From contig NZ_JACJSG010000031.1 in NCBI RefSeq assembly GCF_014697625.1, positions 1-64,000 on the forward strand: DNA of 64,000 bases, given 5' to 3'. Both the position numbers and the translations under genes were made by a program. Of this stretch, positions 1 to 8,403 are shown in pieces; position 1 is the first letter of the stretch; each line of letters opens with the position of its first letter. The notes beneath the pieces are model-generated. The model did no database searches. It saw only the letters and a list, made by a program, of their open reading frames with translations, and was not told the DNA's origin. This DNA is from Anabaena azotica FACHB-119 (lineage in GTDB: Bacteria; Cyanobacteriota; Cyanobacteriia; Cyanobacteriales; Nostocaceae).

Positions 1-671
1 TGGTAGTTACCACTGGAGATGTTGTTGAAGCGTGCCGCAATGGTGGCAATTCCTACTGAGTCATCATTGAGGAGCAGTTGTAGGGTATTGTTGTCGCTGA
101 TACCCACAGTTCTGAGATCGATTTTGTCTTGTCCCTGTACAAAATCTGCAACTACATCCACAGACTGGGACGATGTGGCAGTGTTGAAGGTCTCGAACAC
201 AAACACGTCATTACCCGCACCACCGTAGAGGGTATCATTACCCGCTCCTCCTAATAATCTGTCATTCCCTTGTTCCCCAAACAAACGGTCATCACCGCCA
301 TTACCTTGAATAGTGTCATCACCTAAACCACCAAACAAATCATCATTGTTGTTTGTACCTGTGATATTGTCATTCACCACTGCCGTACTGAAAATAAAAT
401 CCGTGGTTAGCAGTTGGGTTTTACTAAAGCCATTGATTTTTAGTTGGTAGTTACCACTGGAGATGTTGTTGAAGCGTGCCGCAATGGTGGCAATTCCTAC
501 TGAGTCATCATTGAGGAGCAGTTGCAGGGTATTGTTGTCGCTGATACCCACAGTTCTCAGATCGATCTTGTCTTGTCCCTGTACAAAATCTGTGACTACA
601 TCCACCGACTGGCTAGATGTGGCAGTGTTGAAGGTCTCGAACACAAACAAGTCATTACCCGCACCACCAGT
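1..671 (-). repeat. 444-bp tandem coding repeat inside the RTX gene
   Basis: Positions 1-227 match 445-671 almost base for base at a constant offset of 444 nt, exactly 148 codons. Between them lies more divergent RTX repeat sequence. Near-identity at the DNA level points to a recent duplication or gene conversion within the gene. More copies may lie beyond the window edge. Confidence 0.9.
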
Positions 672-815
672 CAGCGTATCAGAACCAGATCCTCCTGATA
701 ATTGATCATTACCACCATTGCCTTGAAGAGTGTCATTACCAGCCAATCCCTGAATAATATCGTCTCCAGCTGTCCCTATTAAGTTGTCGTTGTTGTTGGT
801 TCCTAGAATGTCCAT
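1..815 (-). CDS. RTX-type calcium-binding repeat protein, 5' part only
   Basis: The frame is open from an ATG at 813-815 to the window edge, so about 271 N-terminal residues are visible and the C-terminus lies outside. It opens MDILGTNNNDNLIGTAGDD and is full of GGxGxDxL/I-type nonapeptides (GGNDQLSGGSGSDTLTGGAGND), the hemolysin-type Ca2+-binding parallel beta-roll. Between repeat blocks lies a module with VVTDFVQGQDKIDLR, common in secreted cyanobacterial RTX proteins. RTX proteins usually leave by type I secretion, and no N-terminal signal peptide is seen. The protein is built from near-identical 148-residue units. AAGGAAAA, about 6 nt upstream, is a plausible ribosome site. Family is clear; specific function is unknown. 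Confidence 0.85.
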   Translation of the reverse strand, partial: MDILGTNNNDNLIGTAGDDIIQGLAGNDTLQGNGGNDQLSGGSGSDTLTGGAGNDLFVFETFNTATSSQSVDVVTDFVQGQDKIDLRTVGISDNNTLQLLLNDDSVGIATIAARFNNISSGNYQLKINGFSKTQLLTTDFIFSTAVVNDNITGTNNNDDLFGGLGDDTIQGNGGDDRLFGEQGNDRLLGGAGNDTLYGGAGNDVFVFETFNTATSSQSVDVVADFVQGQDKIDLRTVGISDNNTLQLLLNDDSVGIATIAARFNNISSGNY

Positions 816-1710
816 GTTTGTATTTTCCTTTTGATTATCAAGATGCTTCTGGTATGAATTGATGAATGCTAGGATGATATGCAAATTTCATCACAACCCC
901 ATTTCATGAACACAATCAATAGTTGGCAGAGAGATTTGTTAGCCATCTCTGTCAATCACATTGCATATTCAGGAAAATTCGGTGGCAATTTATGATCTGG
1001 CAATGCCTATACAGAAGTTTTCTGCATAGCATTGAAAATTTGGAATTTAGACTAAGACATAAAAAAGAACTCAGGCAAACCGAGTTGAACAGCACTAAAA
1101 CAAAAAAGTAGAAAAATTCCAAATCAAGGTTACGTTATTGGGGAGTAGCCAGTTTTAATAGTTTGCAGGACAGAATCTCCCATTTGCATACAGTTTTCCG
1201 GTGATGATGAATGGCATGACAAATTTCTCTAATATTAGTATTGCCTGGATATCTACCTGACTTAGTAAGTAGAATCAGCAGAAAAAGAATTGCCTAGTCA
1301 ATTGGGAACATATAAGCTTGCATAATAACACTTAAAAAACATTCTGTCAGTACTTAAGCAACTAACACAATAATAGAGTGCATCAACGTTATTACTTAGA
1401 TTAATGATTAATTCGGAGATTTACTTTATAAACTCTTGAGATTTACTTTATAAACTATTTACGCTGACTAATAGACCATTTTTAACGAAGGCAGGAGGCA
1501 GCAAGGTTTTAGATCCGATTGTTTCGATAAAGTAAATCTTTAGAGGGCTAGACGACGTAATATAATATGAGTCATAACGGCATATATGGCAGCTTCGCTC
1601 ATTTCAGGGAGATGCTGGGAATCCTTACTCGAACGATGGTACTGGTTAAACTAGACAAATGTTCTTTCTACTATAAGGGCGCTTGGGTAAAACTTCAAAA
1701 TAAATAGCCT
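816..1710. other. Long spacer without a recognisable gene
   Basis: No convincing gene is seen; the longest open frame (923-1111, plus strand) has unlikely composition. A 19-bp direct repeat (GAGATTTACTTTATAAACT) lies at 1416-1434 and 1438-1456, two helical turns apart, with a 13-nt inverted match at 1527-1539. A similar TTTATAAAGTAAAT occurs at 62807-62820. These could be regulator sites or remnants of a small mobile element. Confidence 0.5.
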
Positions 1711-2256
1711 CTAATTATCAATATTTTCGGTTAGCGTGGCGATAGCAGACTTGAGCCAGTCGATATAAACTTGCTCACGGTGTATGATTAATTCACACAG
1801 TAGCTGATGTATGATTTGCTCACGAGTCGCTAATTCATTGTCAACAGATGACAACTTAATGGCTTCATAATCGCTAATTTTCTCATAGTGAGCCGCTAGT
1901 TGTTGTTCTAGCAGAGTGGCGATCGCTTCATTAGGCAACTCAGCCGCAAAGTATAATTGTACAAGTAAAGTATCCCTGACTGTGGGCAAGGGTTGGGAAG
2001 ATTGCAACCAGCGACCTAGTTCGGTTTTGCCCGCTTCTGTGAGAGAATAGACTTTGCGGTTGGGGCGATCGCGCTGAATCTCTACATGACAACTAATCCA
2101 ACCCTGCTCAAACAGCTTATCGAGTGTTTTGTAAATCTGTGCTTGATCGGCTGGCCATAGATGTGCAATACATTTATCAAAACAACTAGTTTTGAGATCG
2201 TAACCTGTCATGTCTTGCTTTTGGAGGAAACCAAGAATTACATATGCGAGGGACAT
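1711..2256 (-). CDS. PadR-family transcriptional regulator
   Basis: A 181-aa protein with the PadR layout. An N-terminal winged helix (about residues 1-80) starts MSLAYVILGFLQKQDMTGYDLK and continues through PADQAQIYKTLDKLFEQGWI and the wing RPNRKVYSLTEAGKTEL. A C-terminal helical dimerisation region (about 95-178) includes LLVQLYFAAELPNEAIATLL, the Vir_act_alpha_C type. PadR proteins are usually ligand-responsive repressors acting on their own promoter and a neighbouring gene. A perfect palindrome 65 nt upstream of the start is the likely operator. The usual divergent target gene seems reduced to a remnant. Family call is firm; ligand and target are unknown. Confidence 0.9.
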   Translation of the reverse strand: MSLAYVILGFLQKQDMTGYDLKTSCFDKCIAHLWPADQAQIYKTLDKLFEQGWISCHVEIQRDRPNRKVYSLTEAGKTELGRWLQSSQPLPTVRDTLLVQLYFAAELPNEAIATLLEQQLAAHYEKISDYEAIKLSSVDNELATREQIIHQLLCELIIHREQVYIDWLKSAIATLTENIDN

Positions 2257-2320
2257 AACGGTTTTCCGAAAATAAGGTAGTGAAAACTATATTTGATAGC
2301 TCCCATATTTATTATGCTAA

Positions 2321-2338
2321 TATATGAATATTCATATA
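2321..2338. promoter_or_regulatory. Palindromic operator candidate upstream of the PadR gene
   Basis: TATATGAATATTCATATA is a perfect 18-bp palindrome between the PadR start (2256) and the rightward remnant at 2349. Its size, AT-rich arms and divergent position fit the operator of a dimeric winged-helix repressor. Binding by the neighbouring PadR protein is inferred. Confidence 0.6.
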
Positions 2339-2348
2339 TAAAAAACAG

Positions 2349-2479
2349 ATGACAGAAGAAAAGCATTCTCAACAAGAAAATTTGCTTTGTTGAGTGCATC
2401 TCAAGCGTCTAGGAGAGATGGTGAGGTATTACAGATCGTAAATTCATCAGATATAAACCACGCTTGGCTGAAATATTAA
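2349..2479 (+). pseudogene. Possible frameshifted remnant divergent from padR
   Basis: An ATG at 2349 opens a 14-codon frame (MTEEKHSQQENLLC) ending in TGA. A neighbouring frame then reads LSASQASRRDGEVLQIVN and on to a TAA at 2477-2479. The two parts could be one short gene broken by a single-base change. Its place, right after the palindrome and divergent from padR, is where a PadR-controlled gene would be expected. I do not recognise the family. Confidence 0.3.
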
Positions 2480-2578
2480 TTCCTAAAATTACATTTAATA
2501 AATATGAGAAGTTTTTTGTTATGCAAGTCTCAAGAGAATTGTAGCTATTAAAAATATTGTAATGGAGGATATATTCCA

Positions 2579-2983
2579 TTGACTTCTAACACACTTTTAC
2601 AACGAATAAATCAACATCAGCACTTGAAGAATTTAAGAAATAAATTACTCAAGTTGCACAAGGTTTTACTAGACACTGAACGTATTACATACGAACAAGT
2701 GAGCGGAAGAATATCTAGTGGCGAGTTGCTACAACTAGTAATTAGCCATGAGCAATTTGCTTGGTTACACAGCATTTCTGAAGTAATTGTGCAAATTGAT
2801 GAAATACTCACCGCAGATGAGCCAATATCCTCGGATAACATCAAACAGTTGATGATAGATATCCGTACCTTACTCTCACCCTCAGAGGATGGAAACACAT
2901 TCGCCCGAAAATACTATACTGCACTCCAAGGTGAACCAGGGGTGGTACTAGCACACGCAGAAGTGTCTCAACTGCTTGCTTAG
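2579..2983 (+). CDS. Conserved hypothetical protein, helical
   Basis: 134 aa, starting at TTG (2579-2581) with GGAGG at 2564-2568 about 10 nt upstream, which decides the start. The sequence is largely alpha-helical (LQRINQHQHLKNLRNKLLKLHKVLL) and ends FARKYYTALQGEPGVVLAHAE. It has no signal peptide or membrane segment. I recognise it only as the kind of small soluble protein common in cyanobacteria and cannot assign a function. It is monocistronic and followed at once by a strong terminator. Confidence 0.7.
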   Translation: MTSNTLLQRINQHQHLKNLRNKLLKLHKVLLDTERITYEQVSGRISSGELLQLVISHEQFAWLHSISEVIVQIDEILTADEPISSDNIKQLMIDIRTLLSPSEDGNTFARKYYTALQGEPGVVLAHAEVSQLLA

Positions 2984-3033
2984 TTGGGAGAGGAGAAAAG
3001 GGCAAAACTTTCACTCTTTTTAATAAATCATGT

Positions 3034-3068
3034 AAAAAGCACTGTCAGAGATGTGGCAGTGCTTTTTT
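3034..3068 (+). terminator. Rho-independent terminator
   Basis: An 11-bp stem (AAAAAGCACTG at 3034-3044 with CAGTGCTTTTT at 3057-3067) encloses a 12-nt loop and is followed by T residues. It lies 51 nt after the stop of the gene ending at 2983. Confidence 0.85.
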
Positions 3069-3148
3069 CTATCTATAGGAAGAGTAAATTAGCTCAGTGT
3101 CTTGTGTATGATAACCAAGGTTGGACATCTAGATTTTCTAGAGCAATC

Positions 3149-3442
3149 TCAAGGATTATCATGTCCTTGATTATGATTTGTGTGTCTGTCAGTTTCTAGT
3201 AGCCGTGAAATAAACACGTCTGGTTTTCTGCTGACAACAGAGACGACTTTATCGATGGCAACTACTTCGCTGATTTTGACAACCATCTCCCATAAAGTAT
3301 CTTCCTCTGTATCTTTGTTGTGGGTTCTATGTTTGAACCACAACAGATCATCCCAAACCCCAATAATGGTTGCGTAGTACCATTTATCGCGTATCAGTAT
3401 CCAGATATCTTTCTCTAGGTAGGTTTGTAGAATAGATTTCAC
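3149..3442 (-). CDS. Small hypothetical protein
   Basis: 97 aa starting MKSILQTYLEKDIWILIRDK, rich in Trp and aromatic residues in its first half (WYYATIIGVWDDLLWFKHRT), suggesting a small beta-rich fold; the C-terminus is polar. No signal peptide. It converges on the terminator at 3034-3068. The composition is protein-like, but I do not recognise a family. Confidence 0.55.
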   Translation of the reverse strand: MKSILQTYLEKDIWILIRDKWYYATIIGVWDDLLWFKHRTHNKDTEEDTLWEMVVKISEVVAIDKVVSVVSRKPDVFISRLLETDRHTNHNQGHDNP

Positions 3443-3767
3443 AATTACTATAGTAGTAGTAAAACGATGAGCTAAATAGTATTTGGCTATGCAATGTTAG
3501 CGCAATAGTAAAATTGCGTAACTATTAAGATAATTGACTAATAATAATACCGGATATTCCCTATTTATGGCAAGAAATACGGAACCAGGGATAGTAAATA
3601 GCGGGGAAAGTCTCTTACTGTATGGGTTCTATGATTAGTTAATGCTTGAATAGATATAACAACTGCTAAAGAAGTTTATTTAGGGATTACTATCTTGCTA
3701 GTCATACCTATACTTGTAAAGACGTAAGTATACTCTACAAAAAGCTATGTAATTTACTATAACGCGC
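3443..3767. other. AT-rich spacer, nothing recognised
   Basis: About 325 nt of AT-rich sequence between two leftward genes. No gene, repeat family or clear terminator was seen. Confidence 0.5.
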
Positions 3768-4199
3768 TTATAAATAATTAAAAAATTCCTTTGGCACTAA
3801 TCTGAGTTCACCTGACTGAAAACGGGCAATATCTATCCACATGGCTTTATGTTTGTGGTTGTCCGATTCATGAAATACTAGACTATCCAATTGATAAAAC
3901 TTGGGGTCAGCAAAATCACATCGATAAAGTTGAATAATTTCATGCCCCTTTCTAGCATTAAATATAAACAGGTTTTCTATACAACCTAGATAACGAATAT
4001 TGGTTAATTCTGCTTTAATTTCTTCTAAAAATTCTCTTTTCAGGGCTGCCAAACTGGTTTCGCCAAAGTCTACACCACCGCCTAAAGCACGATAAAATGT
4101 TAATTGCTTTGCAGGGTCATAGCCTTCAGAAACAAAGATGCGATCGCCATCTTGAATCAGCCCCAAGACTATAACCCGAATTTCACCATGTTTATTCAT
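3768..4199 (-). CDS. NUDIX hydrolase
   Basis: The frame extends upstream, but the ATG at 4197-4199 (MNKHGEIRVIVLGLI) gives a compact 143-residue NUDIX domain and begins 7 nt after the preceding gene, so it is preferred. The Nudix box is GGVDFGETSLAALKREFLEE, matching Gx5Ex7REUxEE. The usual final Gly of the box is replaced (EEIKAEL). NUDIX enzymes hydrolyse nucleoside diphosphates linked to another group, using Mg2+ held by the box glutamates. Substrate cannot be read from sequence. It is probably co-transcribed with the DUF3531 gene upstream. Confidence 0.85.
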   Translation of the reverse strand: MNKHGEIRVIVLGLIQDGDRIFVSEGYDPAKQLTFYRALGGGVDFGETSLAALKREFLEEIKAELTNIRYLGCIENLFIFNARKGHEIIQLYRCDFADPKFYQLDSLVFHESDNHKHKAMWIDIARFQSGELRLVPKEFFNYL

Positions 4200-4206
4200 T
4201 TTTAAA

Positions 4207-4659
4207 TTAATTGTCGTAAATGGAGTAAGGGCTAGTTTCACTATCTTCAACAGGCCAATCTTCATTTTCGCCGCCAATGTAAAATTCTTCAATAGTGACG
4301 TATTCTTGACTCAGTTGAGTGAGGGCGTTGATTAAAATATCTATGGCGATCGCATCACTAGTTCCCAAGTCAAACCAACATCGCGCCCATTGTCCCTGAT
4401 ATTCAAACTCACCCATGTTGTGCATCAGCGCTAGTAGGCTTTTGTCATAACCTTGGGAGTCATAAGTCATATAACTTAAATCAACCCCAGTCTCCTGTAC
4501 CTGAAGATTTTCGGCATTAAATGCGCCCAATTTCCCCAGATAAAACCAGGAATTAAACACTTCCTCTATATACTGCTTTTCCCTTTGAGATGGCACAGTG
4601 CTAAATTTGAGCCACATCCACACACTAAATTGATCAAATTCACGAAACTGAATGTGCAT
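4207..4659 (-). CDS. DUF3531 family protein
   Basis: 150 aa beginning MHIQFREFDQFSVWMWLKF, followed by VPSQREKQYIEEVFNSWFYL and LGKLGAFNAENLQVQETG. These are hallmark stretches of DUF3531, a family found in cyanobacteria and plant plastids with no established biochemical role. The full domain is present, with an acidic tail (GGENEDWPVEDSETSP). It is soluble, with no signal peptide. It is followed 7 nt later by the NUDIX gene, so the two likely form one transcript. Confidence 0.85.
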   Translation of the reverse strand: MHIQFREFDQFSVWMWLKFSTVPSQREKQYIEEVFNSWFYLGKLGAFNAENLQVQETGVDLSYMTYDSQGYDKSLLALMHNMGEFEYQGQWARCWFDLGTSDAIAIDILINALTQLSQEYVTIEEFYIGGENEDWPVEDSETSPYSIYDN

Positions 4660-4703
4660 CTTGATTAATATTTAACTCACTTCCAATAAGCATATCAGGG
4701 GAT

Positions 4704-4781
4704 AGGTCAGTTATCAGTTATCAGTTATCAGTTATCAGTTATCAAGTAATGTTAACTGTTAACTGTTAACTGTTCACTGAT
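4704..4781. repeat. Heptanucleotide tandem repeats (CAGTTAT then GTTAACT)
   Basis: About five units of CAGTTAT followed by about three of GTTAACT, just 3' of the TPR gene and touching its stop codon. The same paired motifs recur at 22640-22775 and singly elsewhere. Such short tandem repeats are typical of Nostoc and Anabaena spacers. Confidence 0.9.
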
Positions 4782-5730
4782 TAAGACTATTGACAGCACC
4801 ATTGCGTTCGCTTTCGATTTGTTGTACTAATGATTTGGGAAGTTGAGACCTTTTGGTTAAGGCTTTGTCAAAATTGGCGATCGCTTCTCGAATTAGTTGC
4901 TGACTTTTTTCTCTTCTACCCTGCTCCTTGAGAATTTGGGCTTTGAGGTAATATAGTTCTGGGTTGTCGGTAGCCGCTTTGATGGCTCGGTTAGCATAAT
5001 CTAAGGCTTGGGGATACTGTTTTAAATCACGATAAGCAACAGCAATGCCTCGATTAGTTAAATACTCAGGAGCTGCATTTGTCCGTAGACGATTAATCGC
5101 CTCATCTGGGTTAGCGAAAGGTAAACTGACAGATAGCATCAAGTCCATATAGCCCCGGAGCAAATTTAATTCGGGATCTCTGGGGGAAATGGCTTCCGCT
5201 TTATCCAAATATTCATAAACTAGCCTGAGCCGACTCAAAGCTTGGGATGCGCCTCTGAGGGTTCCTTCACGGGTAATAATTGCTGCTCCTTCTAAAAAAT
5301 GCCCCACAGCAGTGTATATATTGCCCCGTAATTCGTCAGTTTTGACTAACTTCTGTCCTGCTTCTAGAGTTCGCCTGCTGTAATTATCCAGCCCACCCAA
5401 ATCTTTATTAATGTAGGACAGAGATGCTTTCATGGCATAAGCTAGAGGTTCATCTGATTCGCTGGATATGGCTTGACTGAGGTAACGCTCTGCGGCTGGA
5501 TAATCACCCTGTTGGAAAACCGCTTTAAAAGCCGCTTCTGTCTTGTCGCCAATTTGACGTGCTTGCCCTTGACTACGGAAGGGATCGCCAGCCCATGATG
5601 GGTTGATTGCCACCAGAGTCAGCGCGATCGCCAACGGCGGGGCGTAGCCCATCGCTGCACCAAAACTTGCCTGAGCAAGTCTAGTTAATCGGGATAATAT
5701 TAAGTGAGAGGAGGAAAAATTTCTAGTCAT
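4774..5730 (-). CDS. TPR-repeat protein with N-terminal export signal
   Basis: 318 aa. Residues about 20-48 form a basic-then-hydrophobic segment ending NPSWAGD, consistent with a signal peptide and a periplasmic or thylakoid-lumen location. The rest is tetratricopeptide-like helical hairpins, for example TEAAFKAVFQQGDYPAAERY, AYRDLKQYPQALDYANRAI and LYYLKAQILKEQGRREKSQQ. I place it in the Sll0314-type cyanobacterial TPR family by overall resemblance. TPR domains mediate protein interaction; the partner is unknown. It ends inside a tandem-repeat tract. Confidence 0.8.
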   Translation of the reverse strand: MTRNFSSSHLILSRLTRLAQASFGAAMGYAPPLAIALTLVAINPSWAGDPFRSQGQARQIGDKTEAAFKAVFQQGDYPAAERYLSQAISSESDEPLAYAMKASLSYINKDLGGLDNYSRRTLEAGQKLVKTDELRGNIYTAVGHFLEGAAIITREGTLRGASQALSRLRLVYEYLDKAEAISPRDPELNLLRGYMDLMLSVSLPFANPDEAINRLRTNAAPEYLTNRGIAVAYRDLKQYPQALDYANRAIKAATDNPELYYLKAQILKEQGRREKSQQLIREAIANFDKALTKRSQLPKSLVQQIESERNGAVNSLNQ

Positions 5731-6124
5731 TGTCAGCCTCAGAATAATTACGGTTGTAAAAGCTCTATATGTTACTTAAAATACAAAAAAATAATGATAT
5801 TTTGCGTAAATTGCCGCTAAAATATGCCAGTTGCCAGATAAATTAGAACTGAAGATAATTTCCCATCCTCAATAGTCACTAGCTCTTAAGCCTGTCCCCT
5901 GTCCCCCGTCCCCTATTCCCTCCTATACCCCTTAAGCTTAGACTTTGGTAATAATATCAGGTTCCCAAAATTGCTTTAGTCAACACTTTTGGTAAATCTG
6001 TCACAATGGAATAATCAAGGTAATTCTTGCCAGTCAATAAAACGAAGAGCGAATTTTCTAGTTGCTCTAGTTGTAGTTAATCTTAGTTAGTGAGTTTCTT
6101 GCCAACTTCTAGTATCCTTAATAA
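5731..6124. other. Divergent promoter region
   Basis: 394 nt between two divergent genes. It holds a C-rich tract (CTGTCCCCTGTCCCC, near 5893-5930), a common spacer motif in this genome. No operator was recognised. The rightward gene starts with an ATG that has no strong ribosome site. Confidence 0.5.
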
Positions 6125-6799
6125 ATGCTCTATCTCCGAAATCTGAATTACCATCCCACAGCCTGCCCAACAGCAATTCTCAAATCCATCAACCTAGAAC
6201 TACCTCCCCAAACACTGGGTTTGATTATCGGCCCAAGCGGTTCTGGTAAAAGTACATTATTAGAAATTTTATCTGGACTAGCTGAACCAACTTCTGGTGG
6301 AGCCTTCTGGCGAGAACAAGAACTCATAGCAGAACAGCTACAACAATTAGCTGGGATAGTATTTCAGTTTCCTGAACGGCACTTTTGTGGTGGTACGATT
6401 TTAGAAGAGTTACGTCTAGGACATCCTGAATTAGGGTCAGAGCGAGTTAGGCAAGCATTAAGCGAAGTAGGATTAGAGCATTTATCTCTTTCTGCTGCAC
6501 CTTATGCTTTAAGTGGTGGTCAACAACGGCGACTGGCTTTAGCAGTACAATTAATTCGCCAGCCCAATTTACTATTATTGGATGAACCAACAGCAGGATT
6601 AGACTGGTCAATGCGTCGGCAATTAGTCAATCTATTAGCCAAACTGAAAAAAGATTGGACATTACTAGTAGTAACACATGATGCCGGTGATTTGCTGGCG
6701 ATCGCAGATCATTGTTGGACACTCAACCACGGCGAACTTCACTCAGTAGACCCCGCAACGCTAGAGGGTAAAGCGAAGGAACCACAGCCTGCGGCGTAA
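6125..6799 (+). CDS. ABC transporter ATP-binding protein (ECF/Cbi-like)
   Basis: 224 aa, a single nucleotide-binding domain. Walker A is GPSGSGKST (residues about 37-45), the Q-loop is FQFPERHFCGGTILEEL, the signature is LSGGQQRR, Walker B is LLLLDEPTAGLD, and the switch His is in VVTHD. The FQFPERHFF-like Q-loop is typical of energy-coupling-factor and cobalt/nickel transporter ATPases and of plastid ABCI-type relatives. No permease gene is adjacent, so its membrane partner must be elsewhere. The C-terminal tail runs into the repeat at 6829. Substrate unknown. Confidence 0.88.
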   Translation: MLYLRNLNYHPTACPTAILKSINLELPPQTLGLIIGPSGSGKSTLLEILSGLAEPTSGGAFWREQELIAEQLQQLAGIVFQFPERHFCGGTILEELRLGHPELGSERVRQALSEVGLEHLSLSAAPYALSGGQQRRLALAVQLIRQPNLLLLDEPTAGLDWSMRRQLVNLLAKLKKDWTLLVVTHDAGDLLAIADHCWTLNHGELHSVDPATLEGKAKEPQPAA

Positions 6800-6828
6800 G
6801 GGGAGTGGGGGGAGATGAGGGAGTCTGA

Positions 6829-6979
6829 CAGGTGTAGGTTTTTTATTGGTGTTCCAAAAACCTTGGTTTTGGGTGTAAGGGTGTAAGGGTGTAGGGGTGT
6901 AGGGGTGAATAAAACAATGATTTTCTCGTTAGTTTTAGAGTCCTTACTCACTGCTAGATTAAAAACCTACACTTGTGAG
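6829..6979. repeat. 151-bp inverted-repeat element, copy 1
   Basis: The ends are imperfect inverted repeats (CAGGTGTAGGTTTTTT and AAAAACCTACACTTG). The centre holds several GGGTGTA-type units. An almost identical 151-bp copy lies at 61110-61260 and a diverged copy in the opposite orientation at 61284-61430. The element sits in GAGGGAGATGAGG-type purine-rich repeats. It resembles a miniature non-autonomous element. Confidence 0.85.
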
Positions 6980-7127
6980 GATGAGGGAGTGGGGGGAGAT
7001 GAGGGAGATGAGGGAGTAACCCACCCCTAACCCCTCCCAGGAGGGGAACGGAGCAGGGGAGCAGGGGAGCAGAGGAGAAAAAAGAATAACTATGGACTAT
7101 TGACTATGGACTATCGACTAATGACCA

Positions 7128-7865
7128 ATGACTAACTCATTGCCAGAAATGGCGCAAATTTGGCAGCAAACTCTCAATTGGCAACCGACAGACTCACAGC
7201 AGGCGCAATTTCAGCAGCTTTATGAGTTAATTTTGGCAGGTAATCGCCAGTTAAATTTAACTCGCATTACTGATACCCAAGAGTTTTGGGAAAAACATCT
7301 GTGGGATTCGTTGCGAGGAATTGCACCACAGCAAGAATTTATCCCCTCTCTCCAAACGGGTGTGTCTGTAATCGATATCGGTACGGGTGCGGGTTTTCCT
7401 GGGGTTCCTGTGGCAATTATTGCACCTAACTCTACAATTACGCTGGTAGATTCAACGCGGAAGAAGATTAATTTTATCGAGAATATTTTGGGTGAACTGA
7501 CTTTGACTAATGCCAAAACTCTGGTTGCTAGAGCAGAAGAAATTGGTCAACAAGTACAACATCGACAAAAATATGATATCGCTTTAATTCGTGCGGTTGG
7601 TACTGCCTCGGCTTGTGCGGAATATACTTTACCTTTATTAAAACAAGGCGGTTTGGCTGTAATTTATCGCGGTGCTTGGACACAAGAGGAAACGTCAGCT
7701 TTAGAAAATGCTGTCAAGCAGTTGGGTGGAAAAGTTGAATCAATCGAAAACTTCACCACTCCTTTAACTAACAGTATCCGTCACTCTGTGTATTTGCGGA
7801 AGGTAGGAACCACACCAGCTAATTTTCCCCGTGCTGTCGGTGTACCTACTCAAAAGCCACTCTAA
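7128..7865 (+). CDS. rsmG: 16S rRNA (guanine527-N7)-methyltransferase
   Basis: 245 aa, full length for RsmG/GidB. The N-terminal helical region carries LAGNRQLNLTRITDTQEFWEKHLWDSL, highly characteristic of RsmG, followed by the SAM-binding loop VIDIGTGAGFPGVPVAI (residues 81-97) and the acidic strand TITLVDS. RsmG uses S-adenosylmethionine to methylate G527 in the 530 loop of 16S rRNA, acting on the 30S subunit. The ATG at 7128 lies in short GACTATGGACTA-type repeats, and no strong ribosome site is seen. Monocistronic. Confidence 0.95.
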   Translation: MTNSLPEMAQIWQQTLNWQPTDSQQAQFQQLYELILAGNRQLNLTRITDTQEFWEKHLWDSLRGIAPQQEFIPSLQTGVSVIDIGTGAGFPGVPVAIIAPNSTITLVDSTRKKINFIENILGELTLTNAKTLVARAEEIGQQVQHRQKYDIALIRAVGTASACAEYTLPLLKQGGLAVIYRGAWTQEETSALENAVKQLGGKVESIENFTTPLTNSIRHSVYLRKVGTTPANFPRAVGVPTQKPL

Positions 7866-8403
7866 ATCATTAGGGTGTATGGGTATAGGGGTATAGGGCT
7901 AATAACTGATAACTGAGTTATGTGTCGCATAATTTTCATCACATTGTGACAACCATGACACAACCCCTTGTTACTCTAATTATTAAGTAAACATTCAGTT
8001 TGCTCCTCACACCATACCATCTCCCTCTGGCTGTTCAGCAGCAGAGGGATTTTTATTGAACTTGCGTCAAACCCCATCCCCTTCAAGGGTGGGGAGTATG
8101 TCAATTCGATATTCAAGGGTGATATCATGTCCGCTTAATCACTTATCATCTCTTGGGGGTTGGTAATTGGTAATTGCTCAGGACTTACGCAAGTGTCACA
8201 ATTGGTGGTTGGTGCGTGACGCTACAAGTCTGATTACTACGTTCAAATATTTTAAGAGCGTCACACACCCTACAGAAAAAATATGCCAGTTGCGTAAGTC
8301 CTATTGCTAATGGTAGAAAAAAATTACCTAGTATACACCCTTACACCCCGCCTCAACAGAAAACTTTGATGCGTAAGTCCTGTTTGCAAACAAACCCTAG
8401 CTT
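7866..8403. other. Repeat-filled spacer between rsmG and a hybrid kinase
   Basis: No gene is seen. It contains a TATCATGTCCGCTTAATCAC-family repeat from 8123, interrupted by a 125-bp miniature element at 8179-8303, and the rest of the repeat (AATGGTAGAAAA) from 8309. A GGTGTATGGGTATAGG tract follows rsmG. Confidence 0.7.
8179..8303. mobile_element. Miniature inverted-repeat element, subfamily A, copy 1
   Basis: The termini are CAGGACTTACGCAA and TTGCGTAAGTCCTA. A 5-bp duplication TTGCT flanks it (8174-8178 and 8304-8308). Removing the element plus one TTGCT restores the sequence seen in the uninterrupted repeat at 14350. It is a near-identical reverse-complement match to the copy at 33261-33386. 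It encodes nothing, so it would depend on a transposase elsewhere. Confidence 0.9.

Noticed and set aside
923..1111. 62-aa rightward frame in the spacer after the RTX gene
   Set aside because: Unlikely composition and no ribosome site; probably chance.
4704..4781. Possible CRISPR-like or iteron array
   Set aside because: Same heptanucleotide repeats, no unique spacers.
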